Source: Osmia lignaria lignaria (Eukaryota; Arthropoda; Insecta; Hymenoptera; Megachilidae). Taken from it: DNA of 64,000 nucleotides. Position 1 is the first letter of the stretch, and each line of letters starts with the position of its first letter. Shown here piece by piece: positions 54,101 to 64,000 of the stretch. The stretch is taken from contig NC_135032.1 in NCBI RefSeq assembly GCF_051020975.1, forward strand, positions 8,122,001 to 8,186,000, in the 5' to 3' direction. Position numbers and translations under genes: made by a program. The notes under the pieces are model-generated. The model was given only the letters and a program-made list of their open reading frames with translations, ran no database searches and was not told the DNA's origin.

Positions 54101-55115
54101 GTAGATATAGTACTAAGGATATTGTTATTGAATGTACATTGATCTGAGGGGAAGAATCAGTATATTACATTATATTCAATGTAGATATAGTAGCAATGAT
54201 ATTGTTATTAAATGTACATTGATCTGTGGGAAGGAATCAGTATATTACATTATATCTAATGTAGATATGGTAATAATGATATTGTTTTTAAATGTACGTT
54301 ACATATCTGATGTAGATATAGTACTAATGATAATGTTATTAAATGCACATTCATCTGTGGGAACGAATAAGTATATTACATTATATCTAATGTAGATATA
54401 GTAATAATGATATTGTTATTAAATGTACATTGATCTGTTGGAATGAATCAATATATTACATTATATCGAATGTAGATATAGTACTAATGATACTGTTATT
54501 AAATGTACATTGATCTGTGGGAAGGAATCAGTATATTACATTATACCTAATGTAGATATGGTAATAATGATATTGTTTTTAAATGCACATTGATCTGTGG
54601 GAAGGATTCAGTATATTACATTATGTCCAACGGAGATATAATAATACTGGCATTGTTTGTAAATGTATATTACATATCTACTGTAGATATAGTACTAATG
54701 ATACTGTTATTAAATGTACATTGATCTGTTGGAAGCAATCAGTATATTACATTATGTCCAACGGAGATATAGTAATAATGGCATTGTTTGTAAATGTATA
54801 TTACATATCTACTGTAGATATAGTACTAATGATACTGTTATTAAATGTACATTGATCTGTGGGAATGAATCAGTATATTACATTATATTCAATGTAGATA
54901 TAGTACGAATGATATTGTTACTAAATGTACATTGATCTGTGGGAAGGAATCAGTCTACTACATTATGTCCAACGGAGATATAATAGTTCTGGCATTGTTT
55001 GTAGATGTATATTACATATCTACTGTAGATATAGTACTAATGATACTGTTATTAAATGTACATTGATCTGTGGGAATGAATCAACATATTACATTATATT
55101 CAATGTAGATATAGT
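48109..55115 (+). repeat. 1295-bp higher-order repeat in an A-B-C-A-B-C order
   Basis: The GGATTCAG L monomer starts recur at 48109, 49404, 50699, 51993, 53288 and 54583, that is every 1295 bp, or 1294 where the GGAGGCAAG deletion lies. One unit equals 13 L + 5 S. Types are told apart by GGCACTGCTTG (A: ~48306, ~52190), AAGCGATCAG (B: ~49555, ~53439) and AAGCAATCAG (C: ~50849, ~54734). The sixth unit is incomplete. Confidence 0.9.
51121..55004 (+). repeat. 3884-bp superunit, copy 2
   Basis: Second copy of 47237-51120. The few differences I see include GATATGGTACTAATG at ~53393 against GATATAGTACTAATG, and CGATACTAATG-free monomers otherwise identical in the lines compared. After ~55115 it gives way to TACTAATGATACTG instead of TACCAATGATATTG. 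Confidence 0.87.
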
Positions 55116-55272
55116 ACTAATGATACTGTTATTAAATGTACATTGATCTGTTGGAAGGAATCAGTATATTACATTATGTCCAACGGAGATATAGTAATAA
55201 TGGCATTGTTTGTAAATGTATATTACATATCTACTGTCGATATAGTACTAATGATACTGTTATTAAATGTAC

Positions 55273-55614
55273 ATTGATCTGTGGGAATGAATCAGTATAT
55301 AACATTATATCGTAGGTAGATATAGTGTTCACGATATTGTTATTAAATGTACATTGATCAGTGGGAATGAATCTGTATGTGACATTTTATCTAATGTAGA
55401 TGTAGTAATAGAGATATTGTTATTAAAGGTACATTGATCTGTGGGAGGGAATCAGTGTATTACATTATATCTATTGTAGATATGGTAATACTGATATTGT
55501 TATTAAATGTACATTACATATCTAATGTAGATGTAGTACTAATGATATTGTTATTAAATGTACATTACATATCTCATGTGGATATAGTACTAATGATATT
55601 GTTATTAAATGTAC
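55273..55614 (+). repeat. M block copy 9 (lineage 2)
   Basis: Lineage 2 by GATATAGTGTTCACG and GATATTGTTATTAAAGG, with a private TTGATCAGTGGG at ~55356. It is the only lineage 2 M block right of 20 kb. Confidence 0.87.
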
Positions 55615-55979
55615 ATTGATCTGTTGGAAGGAATCAGTATATTTCATTATGTCCAACGGAGATGTAATAATTCTGGCATTGTTTGTAGATGTATATTACA
55701 TATCTACTGTAGATATAGTACTAATGATACTGTTATTAAATGTACATTGATCTGTGGGAATGAATCAGCATATTACATAATATTCAATGTAGATATAGTA
55801 CCAATGATATTGTTATTAAATGTACATTGATCTGTGGGAAGGAATCAGTATATTACATTATATCTAATGTAGATATGATAATAATGATGTTGTTTTTAAA
55901 TGCACATTGATCTGTGGGAAGGAATCAGTATATTTCATTATGTCCAACGGAGATGTAATAATTCTGGCATTGTTTGTAG

Positions 55980-55983
55980 ATGT
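55980..55983. repeat. Target-site duplication ATGT, left of element copy 2
   Basis: Same four bases, same monomer phase and same preceding ~65 bp as at copy 1, as expected if the copy arose by duplication rather than new insertion. Confidence 0.92.
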
Positions 55984-56988
55984 TGTAACGTGGTGACACC
56001 CGTGCCCCCCCCGTTACAATCGCTGCGCTTTTCCCATTTTACAATTCCACCCCAAAACCACCCGTAACCCTTCCCTCACCTAACCCTTTCCCCCCTGCTC
56101 ACCGGTGGCGGGCCGATGGAGGCGACGGAAGACGTACGAGGAATACCCGCAGAAGGAGCTACGAGGCCGGCGACAGACCCCTACCCTTCCTCCAAGGAAA
56201 CGGAGCAACATGGGACTCCGAAGAAATAGACGAAGCTGCCCAACTGATGCAAAACGTCCACCCGGAGCCATCTGTCGCCGAGCCCGAAGACCTCAGCCCA
56301 CCCGTCATCGCGGGATATCCGCCAGCCCCATCGACCCCGAGCACCGGTGTATCGAAGATCGATAATCGATTTATCCCGTTGCCGGAAGAGGCCCCCTTCC
56401 TAGTCCCATCTCCTCCCCAAAACCATCCCGCGACGGTTTCGTCGTCGCAGCAGCGACGGCGAACCGTCACTTGAGCCCGAGGCTAGCGTTGCGAGTGATA
56501 GAGAGATTTTGGGAAGCAATAGAGAGATTTTGGAAAGCGGTAGAGAGAGAGTAAGAGAGAGAGCGAGAAGTTTTGGGTGAGTCCCTTATCGTAATTATTG
56601 TGTTAGCGAGATCGAGGCAACGGCTACCTTCTCCGCCCGCGCATTGTTCGACATAGGGGCGAGTCCCCCTTTTATTTTCCAAACACGAAGTTTTCCTCAT
56701 TCGCGTAACGTAGACGAACTTTCCTGCGAACCCCTCCCGACCCTAGAGATTTCCCTTCCCACACTAATCCTCCTTGCGTACTCCCCCGCGAAGTATTGTA
56801 CGGACGTAAGTGCCCCGAGACCCATCCCCTGTAAGATACCCCCAATCACCCCCCCTTTTCCCCTTTTTTTGATTCAAATCGCCACAGCGAGTGGCTGGCG
56901 CTCAACGTTTGTGAGAAAGAGAGAAAATCGTAGAGTAAAGTCGGCGAAAGGAAATTCCGTATAGAGTGAACCCCCGACGAGGGTCACA
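55984..56988 (+). mobile_element. Solo-LTR-like element, copy 2 (1005 bp)
   Basis: Identical in length and ends to copy 1, with four substitutions (56281, 56615, 56680, 56681) and no indel seen. It holds the same terminal inverted pair (55984-56018), open frame (55989-56474), hairpin (56433-56467), 21-bp repeats (56494-56556) and intron-like signals (56577, 56806, 56887). Confidence 0.78.
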
Positions 56989-56992
56989 ATGT
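56989..56992. repeat. Target-site duplication ATGT, right of element copy 2
   Basis: The satellite resumes with ATGT-ATATTACATATC exactly as at 47237. Confidence 0.92.
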
Positions 56993-59900
56993 ATATTACA
57001 TATCTACTGTAGATATAGTACTAATGATACTGTTATTAAATGTACATTGATCTGTGGGAATGAATCAGCATATTACATTATATTCAATGTAGATATAGTA
57101 CCAATCATATTGTTATTAAATGTACATTGATCTGTGGGAAGGAATCAGTATATTACATTATATCTAATGTAGATATGATAATAATGATGTTGTTTTTAAA
57201 TGCACATTGATCTGTGGGAAGGAATCAGTATATTACATTATGTCCGACGGAGATATAATAATACTGGCATTGTTTGTAAATGTATATTACATATCTACTG
57301 TAGATATAGTACTAATGATATTGTTAATAAATACACATTCATCTGTGGGAACGAATAACTATATTACATTATATCGAATGTAGATATAGTACTAAGGATA
57401 TTGTTATTGAATGTACATTGATCGGAGGCAAGAATCAGTATATTACATTATATTCAATGTAGATATAGTACCAATGATATTGTTATTAAATGTACATTGA
57501 TCTGTGGGAAGGAATCAGTATATTACATTATATCTAATGTAGATATGGTAATAATGATATTGTTTTTAAATGTACGTTACATATCTAATGTAGATATAGT
57601 ACTAATGATAATGTTATTAAATGCACATTCATCTGTGGGAACGAATAAGTATATTACATTATATCTAATGTAGATATAGTAATAATGATATTGTTATTAA
57701 ATGTACATTGATCTGTTGGAATGAATCAATATATTACATTATATCGAATGTAGATATAGTACTAATGATACTGTTATTAAATGTACATTGATCTGTGGGA
57801 AGGAATCAGTATATTACATTATATCTAATGTAGATATGGTAATAATGATATTGTTTTTAAATGCACATTGATCTGTGGGAAGGATTCAGTATATTACATT
57901 ATGTCCAACGGAGATATAATAATACTGGCATTGTTTGTAAATGTATATTACATATCTACTGTAGATATAGTACTAATGATACTGTTATTAAATGTACATT
58001 GATCTGTTGGAAGGAATCAGTATATTACATTATGTCCAACGGAGATATAGTAATAATGGCACTGCTTGTAAATGTATATTACATATCTACTGTAGATATA
58101 GTACTAATGATACTGTTATTAAATGTACATTGATCTGTGGGAATGAATCAGTATATTACATTATATTCAATGTAGATATAGTACGAATGATATTGTTACT
58201 AAATGTACATTGATCTGTGGGAAGGAATCAGTCTACTACATTATGTCCAACGGAGATATAATAGTTCTGGCATTGTTTGTAGATGTATATTACATATCTA
58301 CTGTAGATATAGTACTAATGATACTGTTATTAAATGTACATTGATCTGTGGGAATGAATCAACATGTTACATTATATTCAATGTAGATATAGTACCAATG
58401 ATATTGTTATTAAATTGTACATTGATCTGTGGGAAGGAATCAGTATATTACATTATATCTAATGTAGATATGATAATAATGGTGTTGTTTTTAAATGCAC
58501 ATTGATCTGTGGGAAAGGATCAGTGTATTACATTATGTCCAACGGAGATATAATAATACTGGCATTGTTTGTAAATGTATATTACATATCTACTGTAGAT
58601 ATAGTACTAATGATATTGTTAATAAATACACATTCATCTGTGGGAACGAATAACTATATTACATTATATCGAATGTAGATATAGTACTAAGGATATTGTT
58701 ATTGAATGTACATTGATCTGAGGGGAAGAATCAGTATATTACATTATATTCAATGTAGATATAGTAGCAATGATATTGTTATTAAATGTACATTGATCTG
58801 TGGGAAGGAATCAGTATATTACATTATATCTAATGTAGATATGGTAATAATGATATTGTTTTTAAATGTACGTTACATATCTAATGTAGATATAGTACTA
58901 ATGATAATGTTATTAAATGCACATTCATCTGTGGGAACGAATAAGTATATTACATTATATCTAATGTAGATATAGTAATAATGATATTGTTATTAAATGT
59001 ACATTGATCTGTTGGAATGAATCAATATATTACATTATATCGAATGTAGATATAGTACTAATGATACTGTTATTAAATGTACATTGATCTGTGGGAAGGA
59101 ATCAGTATATTACATTATACCTAATATAGATATGGTAATAATGATATTGTTTTTAAATGCACATTGATCTGTGGGAAGGATTCAGTATATTACATTATGT
59201 CCAACGGAGATATAATAATACTGGCATTGTTTGTAAATGTATATTACATATCTACTGTAGATATAGTACTAATGATACTGTTATTAAATGTACATTGATC
59301 TGTGGGAATGAATCAGCATATTACATTATATTCAATGTAGATATAGTACCAATGATATTGTTATTAAATGTACATTGATCTGTGGGAATGAATCAGTATA
59401 TTACATTATATTCAATGTAGATATAGTACCAATGATATTGTTATTTAATGTACATTTATCTGTGGGAAAGAATCAGTATATTACATTAAACCTAATGTAG
59501 ATATGGTAATAATGATATTGTTATTAAATGTACATTACATATCTAATGTAGATATAGTGCTAATGATATTGTTATTAAATACACATTCATCTGTGGGAAC
59601 GAATAACTATATTACATTATATCTAATGTAGATATAGTAATAATGATATTGTTATTAAATGTACATTGATCTGTTGGAACGACTCAATATATTACATTAT
59701 ATCGAATGTAGATATAGTACTAATGGTATTGTTATTAAAGGTACATTGATCTGCGGGAAGGAATCAGTCTATTACATTATGTCCAACGGAGATATAATAA
59801 TACTGGCATTGTTTGTAAATGTATATTACATATCTACTGTAGATATAGTACTAATGATACTGTTATGAAATGTAGATTGATCTGTGGGAATGAATCAGCA

Positions 59901-60668
59901 TATTACATTATATTCAATGTAGATATAGTACCAATGATATTGTTATTAAATGTACGTTACATATCTAATGTAGATATAGTACTAATGATAATGTTATTAA
60001 ATTCACATTCATCTGTGGGAACGAATAAGTATAATACATTATATCTAATGTAGATATAGTAATAATGATATTGTTGCTAAATGTACATTGATCTGTGGGA
60101 ATGAATCAGCATATTACATTATATTTAATGTAGATATAGTACCAATGATATTGTTATTAAATGTACATTGATGTGTGGGAAGGAATCAGTATATTACATT
60201 ATATTCCATGTAGATATAGTACCAATGATATTGTCATTAAATGCACATTGATCTGTGGGAATGGATCCGTGTATTACATTATATCGAATGTAGATATAGG
60301 ACTAATGATATTGTTATTAAATGTAAATTGATTTGTGGGAATGGATCAGTATATTACATTATATCGATTGTAGATATAGTACTAATGATATTGTTATTAA
60401 ATGTACATTACATATCTCATGTAGATATAGTACTAATGATATTGTTATTAAATGCACATTGATCTGTGGGAATGAATCAGTATATTAGATTATATTCAAT
60501 GTAGATATAGTACCAATGATATTGTTATTAAATGTACATTGATCTGTGGGAAGGAATCAGTATATTACATTATGTCCAACGGAGATATAATAATACTGGC
60601 ATTGTTGGTAAATGTATATTACATATCTACTGTAGATATAGTACTAATGATACTGTTATTAAATGTAC

Positions 60669-61010
60669 ATTGATCTGTGGGAATGAATCAGTATATTACA
60701 TTATATCGTAGGTAGACATAGTGTTCACGATATTGTTATTAAATGTACATTGATCTGTGGGAATGAATCTGTATGTGACATTTTATCTAATGTAGATGTA
60801 GTAATAGAGATATTGATATTAAAGGTACATTGATCTGTGGGAGGGAATCAGTGTATTACATTATATCTATTGTAGATATGGTAATACTGATATTGTTATT
60901 AAATGTACATTACATATCTAATGTAGATGTAGTACTAATGATATTGTTATTAAATGTACATTACATATCTCATGTGGATATAGTACTAATGATATTGTTA
61001 TTAAATGTAC
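60669..61010 (+). repeat. M block copy 10 (lineage 1)
   Basis: Copy of the block at 41082-41423, including its unusual right flank with ATATAGTAATAATGG, so it came with the 19587-bp-spaced duplication. Confidence 0.88.
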
Positions 61011-63310
61011 ATTGATCTGTTGGAAGGAATCAGTATATTACATTATGTCCAACGGAGATATAGTAATAATGGCATTGTTTGTAAATGTATATTACATATC
61101 TACTGTAGATATAGTACTAATGATACTGTTATTAAATGTACATTGATCTGTGGGAATGAATCAGCATATTACATTATATTCAATGTAGATATAGAACCAA
61201 TGATATTGTTATTAAATGTACATTGATCTGTGGGAATGAACCAGTATATTACATTATATTCAATGTAGATATAGTACCAATGATATTGTTATTAAATGTA
61301 CATTTATCTGTGGGAAAGAATCAGTATATTACATTATACCTAATGTAGATATGGTAATAATGATATTGTTATTAAATGTACATTACATATCTAATGTAGA
61401 TATAGTACTAATGATATTGTTATTAAATACACAGTCATTTGTGGGAACGAATAAGTATATTACATTATATCTAACGTAGATATAGTAATAATGATATTGT
61501 TATTAAATGTACATTGATCTGTTGGAATGAATCAATATATTACATTATATCGAATGTAGATATAGTACTAATGGTATTGTTATTAAATGTACATTGATCT
61601 GTGGGAAGGAATCAGCCTATTTCATTATGTCCAACGGAGATATAACAATACTGGCATTGTTTGTAGATGTATATTACATACCTACTGTAGATATAGTACT
61701 AATGATACTGTTATTAAATGTACATTGATCTGTGGGAATGAATCAGCATATTACATTATATTCAATGTAGATATAGTACCAATGATATTGTTATTAAATG
61801 TACATTGATCTGTGGGGATGAATCAGTATATTACATTATATTCAATGTAGATATAGTACCAATGATATTGTTATTAAATGTACATTTATCTGTGGGAAAG
61901 AATCAGTATATTACATTATACCTAATGTAGATATGGTAATAATGATATTGTTATTAAATGTACATTACATATCTAATGTAGATATAGTGCTAATGATATT
62001 GTTATTAAATACACATTCATCTGTGGGAACGAATAAGTATATTACATTATATCTAATGTAGATATAGTAATAATGATATTGTTATTAAATGTACATTGAT
62101 CTGTTGGAACGACTCAATATATTACATTATATCGAATGTAGATATAGTACTAATGGTATTGTTTTTAAATGCACATTGATCTGTGGGAAGGATTCAGTAT
62201 ATTACATTATGCCCAACGGAGATATAATAATACTGGCATTGTTTGTAAATGTATATTACATATCTACTGTCGATATAGTACTAATGATACTGTTAGTAAA
62301 TGTACATTGATCTGTTGGAAGGAATCAGTATATTACATTATGTCCAACGGAGATATAGTAATAATGGCATTGTTTGTAAATGTATATTACATATCTACTG
62401 TAGATATAGTACTAATGATACTGTTATTAAATGTACATTGATCTGTGGGAATGAATCAACATATTACATTATATTCAATGTAGATATAGTACCAATGATA
62501 TTGTTATTAAATTGTACATTGATCTGTGGGAAGGAATCAGTATATTACATTATATCTAATGTAGATATGATAATAATGATATTGTTTTTAAATGCACATT
62601 GATCTGTGGGAAGGATTCAGTATATTACATTATGTCCAACGGAGATATAATAATACTGGCATTGTTTGTAAATGTATATTACATATCTACTGTAGATATA
62701 GTACTAATGATACTGTTATTAAATGTACATTGATCTGTGGGAATGAATCAGCATATTACATTATATTCAATGTAGATATAGTACCAATGATATTGTTATT
62801 AAATGTACATTGATGTGTGGGAAGGAATCAGTATATTACATTATATTCCATGTAGATATAGTACCAATGATATTGTCATTAAATGCACATTGATCTGTGG
62901 GAATGGATCCGTGTATTACATTATATCGAATGTAGATATAGGACTAATGATATTGTTATTAAATGTAAATTGATTTGTGGGAATGGATCAGTATATTACA
63001 TTATATCGATTGTAGATATAGTACTAATGATATTGTTATTAAATGTACATTACATATCTCATGTAGATATAGTACTAATGATATTGTTATTAAATGCACA
63101 TTGATCTGTGGGAATGAATCAGTATATTAGATTATATTCAATGTAGATATAGTACCAATGATATTGTTATTAAATGTACATTGATCTGTGGGAAGGAATC
63201 AGTATATTACATTATGTCCAACGGAGATATAATAATACTGGCATTGTTGGTAAATGTATATTACATATCTACTGTAGATATAGTACTAATGATACTGTTA
63301 TTAAATGTAC

Positions 63311-63652
63311 ATTGATCTGTGGGAATGAATCAGTATATTACATTATATCGTAGGTAGACATAGTGTTCACGATATTGTTATTAAATGTACATTGATCTGT
63401 GGGAATGAATCTGTATGTGACATTTTATCTAATGTAGATGTAGTAATAGAGATATTGATATTAAAGGTACATTGATCTGTGGGAGGGAATCAGTGTATTA
63501 CATTATATCTATTGTAGATATGGTAATACTGATATTGTTATTAAATGTACATTACATATCTAATGTAGATGTAGTACTAATGATATTGTTATTAAATGTA
63601 CATTACATATCTCATGTGGATATAGTACTAATGATATTGTTATTAAATGTAC
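63311..63652 (+). repeat. M block copy 11 (lineage 1), upstream of element copy 3
   Basis: Same position relative to the element as M block copy 8 to element copy 1 (spacing 17499). Confidence 0.88.
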
Positions 63653-63726
63653 ATTGATCTGTTGGAAGGAATCAGTATATTTCATTATGTCCAACGGAGA
63701 TGTAATAATTCTGGCATTGTTTGTAG

Positions 63727-63730
63727 ATGT
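63727..63730. repeat. Target-site duplication ATGT, left of element copy 3
   Basis: The same TTGTAG-ATGT context as the other two copies. The right-hand partner lies beyond the window. Confidence 0.88.
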
Positions 63731-64000
63731 TGTAACGTGGTGACACCCGTGCCCCCCCCGTTACAATCGCTGCGCTTTTCCCATTTTACAATTCCACCCC
63801 AAAACCACCCGTAACCCTTCCCTCACCTAACCCTTTCCCCCCTGCTCACCGGTGGCGGGCCGATGGAGGCGACGGAAGACGTACGAGGAATACCCGCAGA
63901 AGGAGCTACGAGGCCGGCGACAGACCCCTACCCTTCCTCCAAGGAAACGGAGCAACATGGGACTCCGAAGAAATAGACGAAGCTGCCCAACTGATGCAAA
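63731..64000 (+). mobile_element. Solo-LTR-like element, copy 3 (5' 270 bp, cut by window end)
   Basis: The 270 visible bases agree with copies 1 and 2, including the terminal inverted pair at 63731-63765 and the open frame from 63736. The first site that separates copies 1 and 2 (element position 298) lies outside the window, so its closer relative cannot be told from the element itself. The left flank points to copy 1. Confidence 0.78.

Larger units (their letters stand above)
47237..55983 (+). repeat. Satellite array block 2
   Basis: Same L/S satellite and orientation as block 1. After removing the 4-bp target repeat and adding back two one-base deletions (at the GGAGGCAAG L monomers, ~47674 and ~51558), the length equals 87 L + 35 S. 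No gene or RNA gene seen. Confidence 0.95.
55116..55983 (+). repeat. Satellite left of element copy 2, with a complete empty site
   Basis: Contains M block copy 9 and then, from 55615, the same L monomer that carries the element elsewhere, here uninterrupted (ATGT at 55689-55692). The next ~237 bp match the right flank of the element (GATAATAATGATGTTG, AAATGCACATTG). Near 55925 the sequence switches to the element's left-flank monomer (TATTTCATTATGTCC) and runs into copy 2. Confidence 0.85.
56989..63730 (+). repeat. Satellite array block 3 (recombinant of blocks 1 and 2)
   Basis: Its left part (56989-~58202) matches 47237-48450 (spacing 9752). From ~58203 it matches 38616 onward (spacing 19587) to ~62441. 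From ~62413 it matches 44914-46231 (spacing 17499). The length, corrected for the target repeat, one one-base deletion (~57426) and two one-base insertions (TTAAATTGTAC, ~58414 and ~62513), equals 67 L + 27 S. No gene or RNA gene seen. Confidence 0.93.

Noticed and set aside
566..63657. More than a hundred open frames of 60-104 codons in the satellite, with similar products such as MYIDLWEGIS...LLNVH
   Set aside because: They all start at the monomer junction (ATGTACATTGATC or the TTG within it) and stop at the same AATGTACATTGA or TGTAG positions, overlap in different frames, and have no promoter or variation pattern of a gene. They follow from 80- and 51-bp periodicity (S is a multiple of three, L is not).
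1..64000. Whole window as an assembly artefact
   Set aside because: Copies carry consistent private variants and phase-breaking tags, and the insertion has a clean target duplication. That argues for real sequence, though exact copy numbers of the youngest duplications (33.5-38.2 kb, 47.2-55.1 kb) cannot be verified here.

Overview
The window is one long eukaryotic satellite-DNA array. I find no convincing protein-coding gene, tRNA, rRNA or CRISPR array. About 61.7 kb of the 64 kb is AT-rich tandem repeat, all in the same orientation. It is built from two monomer lengths: a long 80-bp monomer (L) starting ATTGATCTGTGGG, and a short 51-bp monomer (S) starting ATTACATATCT. Both end in the same TTGTTATTAAATGTAC stretch. 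The array runs off both window edges. Its length, its nested higher-order repeats and its near-identical kilobase-scale duplications are typical of centromeric or pericentromeric heterochromatin. The GC-rich element inside it looks like an LTR retrotransposon remnant of the kind found in insects, but I cannot name the species, and the clade is a low-confidence inference.

Layout: satellite 1-46231; GC-rich element copy 1 at 46232-47236 (1005 bp); satellite 47237-55983; element copy 2 at 55984-56988 (1005 bp); satellite 56989-63730; element copy 3 from 63731, cut by the window end. Each complete copy starts TGTAACG, ends GGGTCACA and is flanked by the same 4-bp direct repeat ATGT at the same phase of the monomer. 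The best reading is a solo LTR that inserted once and was then copied together with its satellite surroundings. Copies 1 and 2 differ at only four positions.

The satellite is organised at several levels. Monomers L and S form blocks of 291, 371, 422, 451, 502, 582 and 662 bp, all exact sums of 80s and 51s. These form higher-order units of 473, 1295, 1506 and 2590 bp. Larger duplications have spacings of 3884 (three 1295-bp units of distinguishable types A-B-C), 5099, 9752 and 17499 bp. After correcting for a few private one-base indels and one 9-bp insertion, every long spacing I tested decomposes into whole 80s and 51s. This points to in-register unequal crossing-over or gene conversion as the engine of array growth.

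The many short open frames (60-104 codons) in the satellite are by-products of the repeat: they start and stop at the same monomer landmarks everywhere and never extend. The most interesting parts of the window are the array architecture, the co-duplicated element used as a recombination marker, and several structured features inside that element: a 35-nt near-perfect hairpin, a terminal inverted pair, a 161-codon open frame, a 21-bp mini-repeat and intron-like signals.
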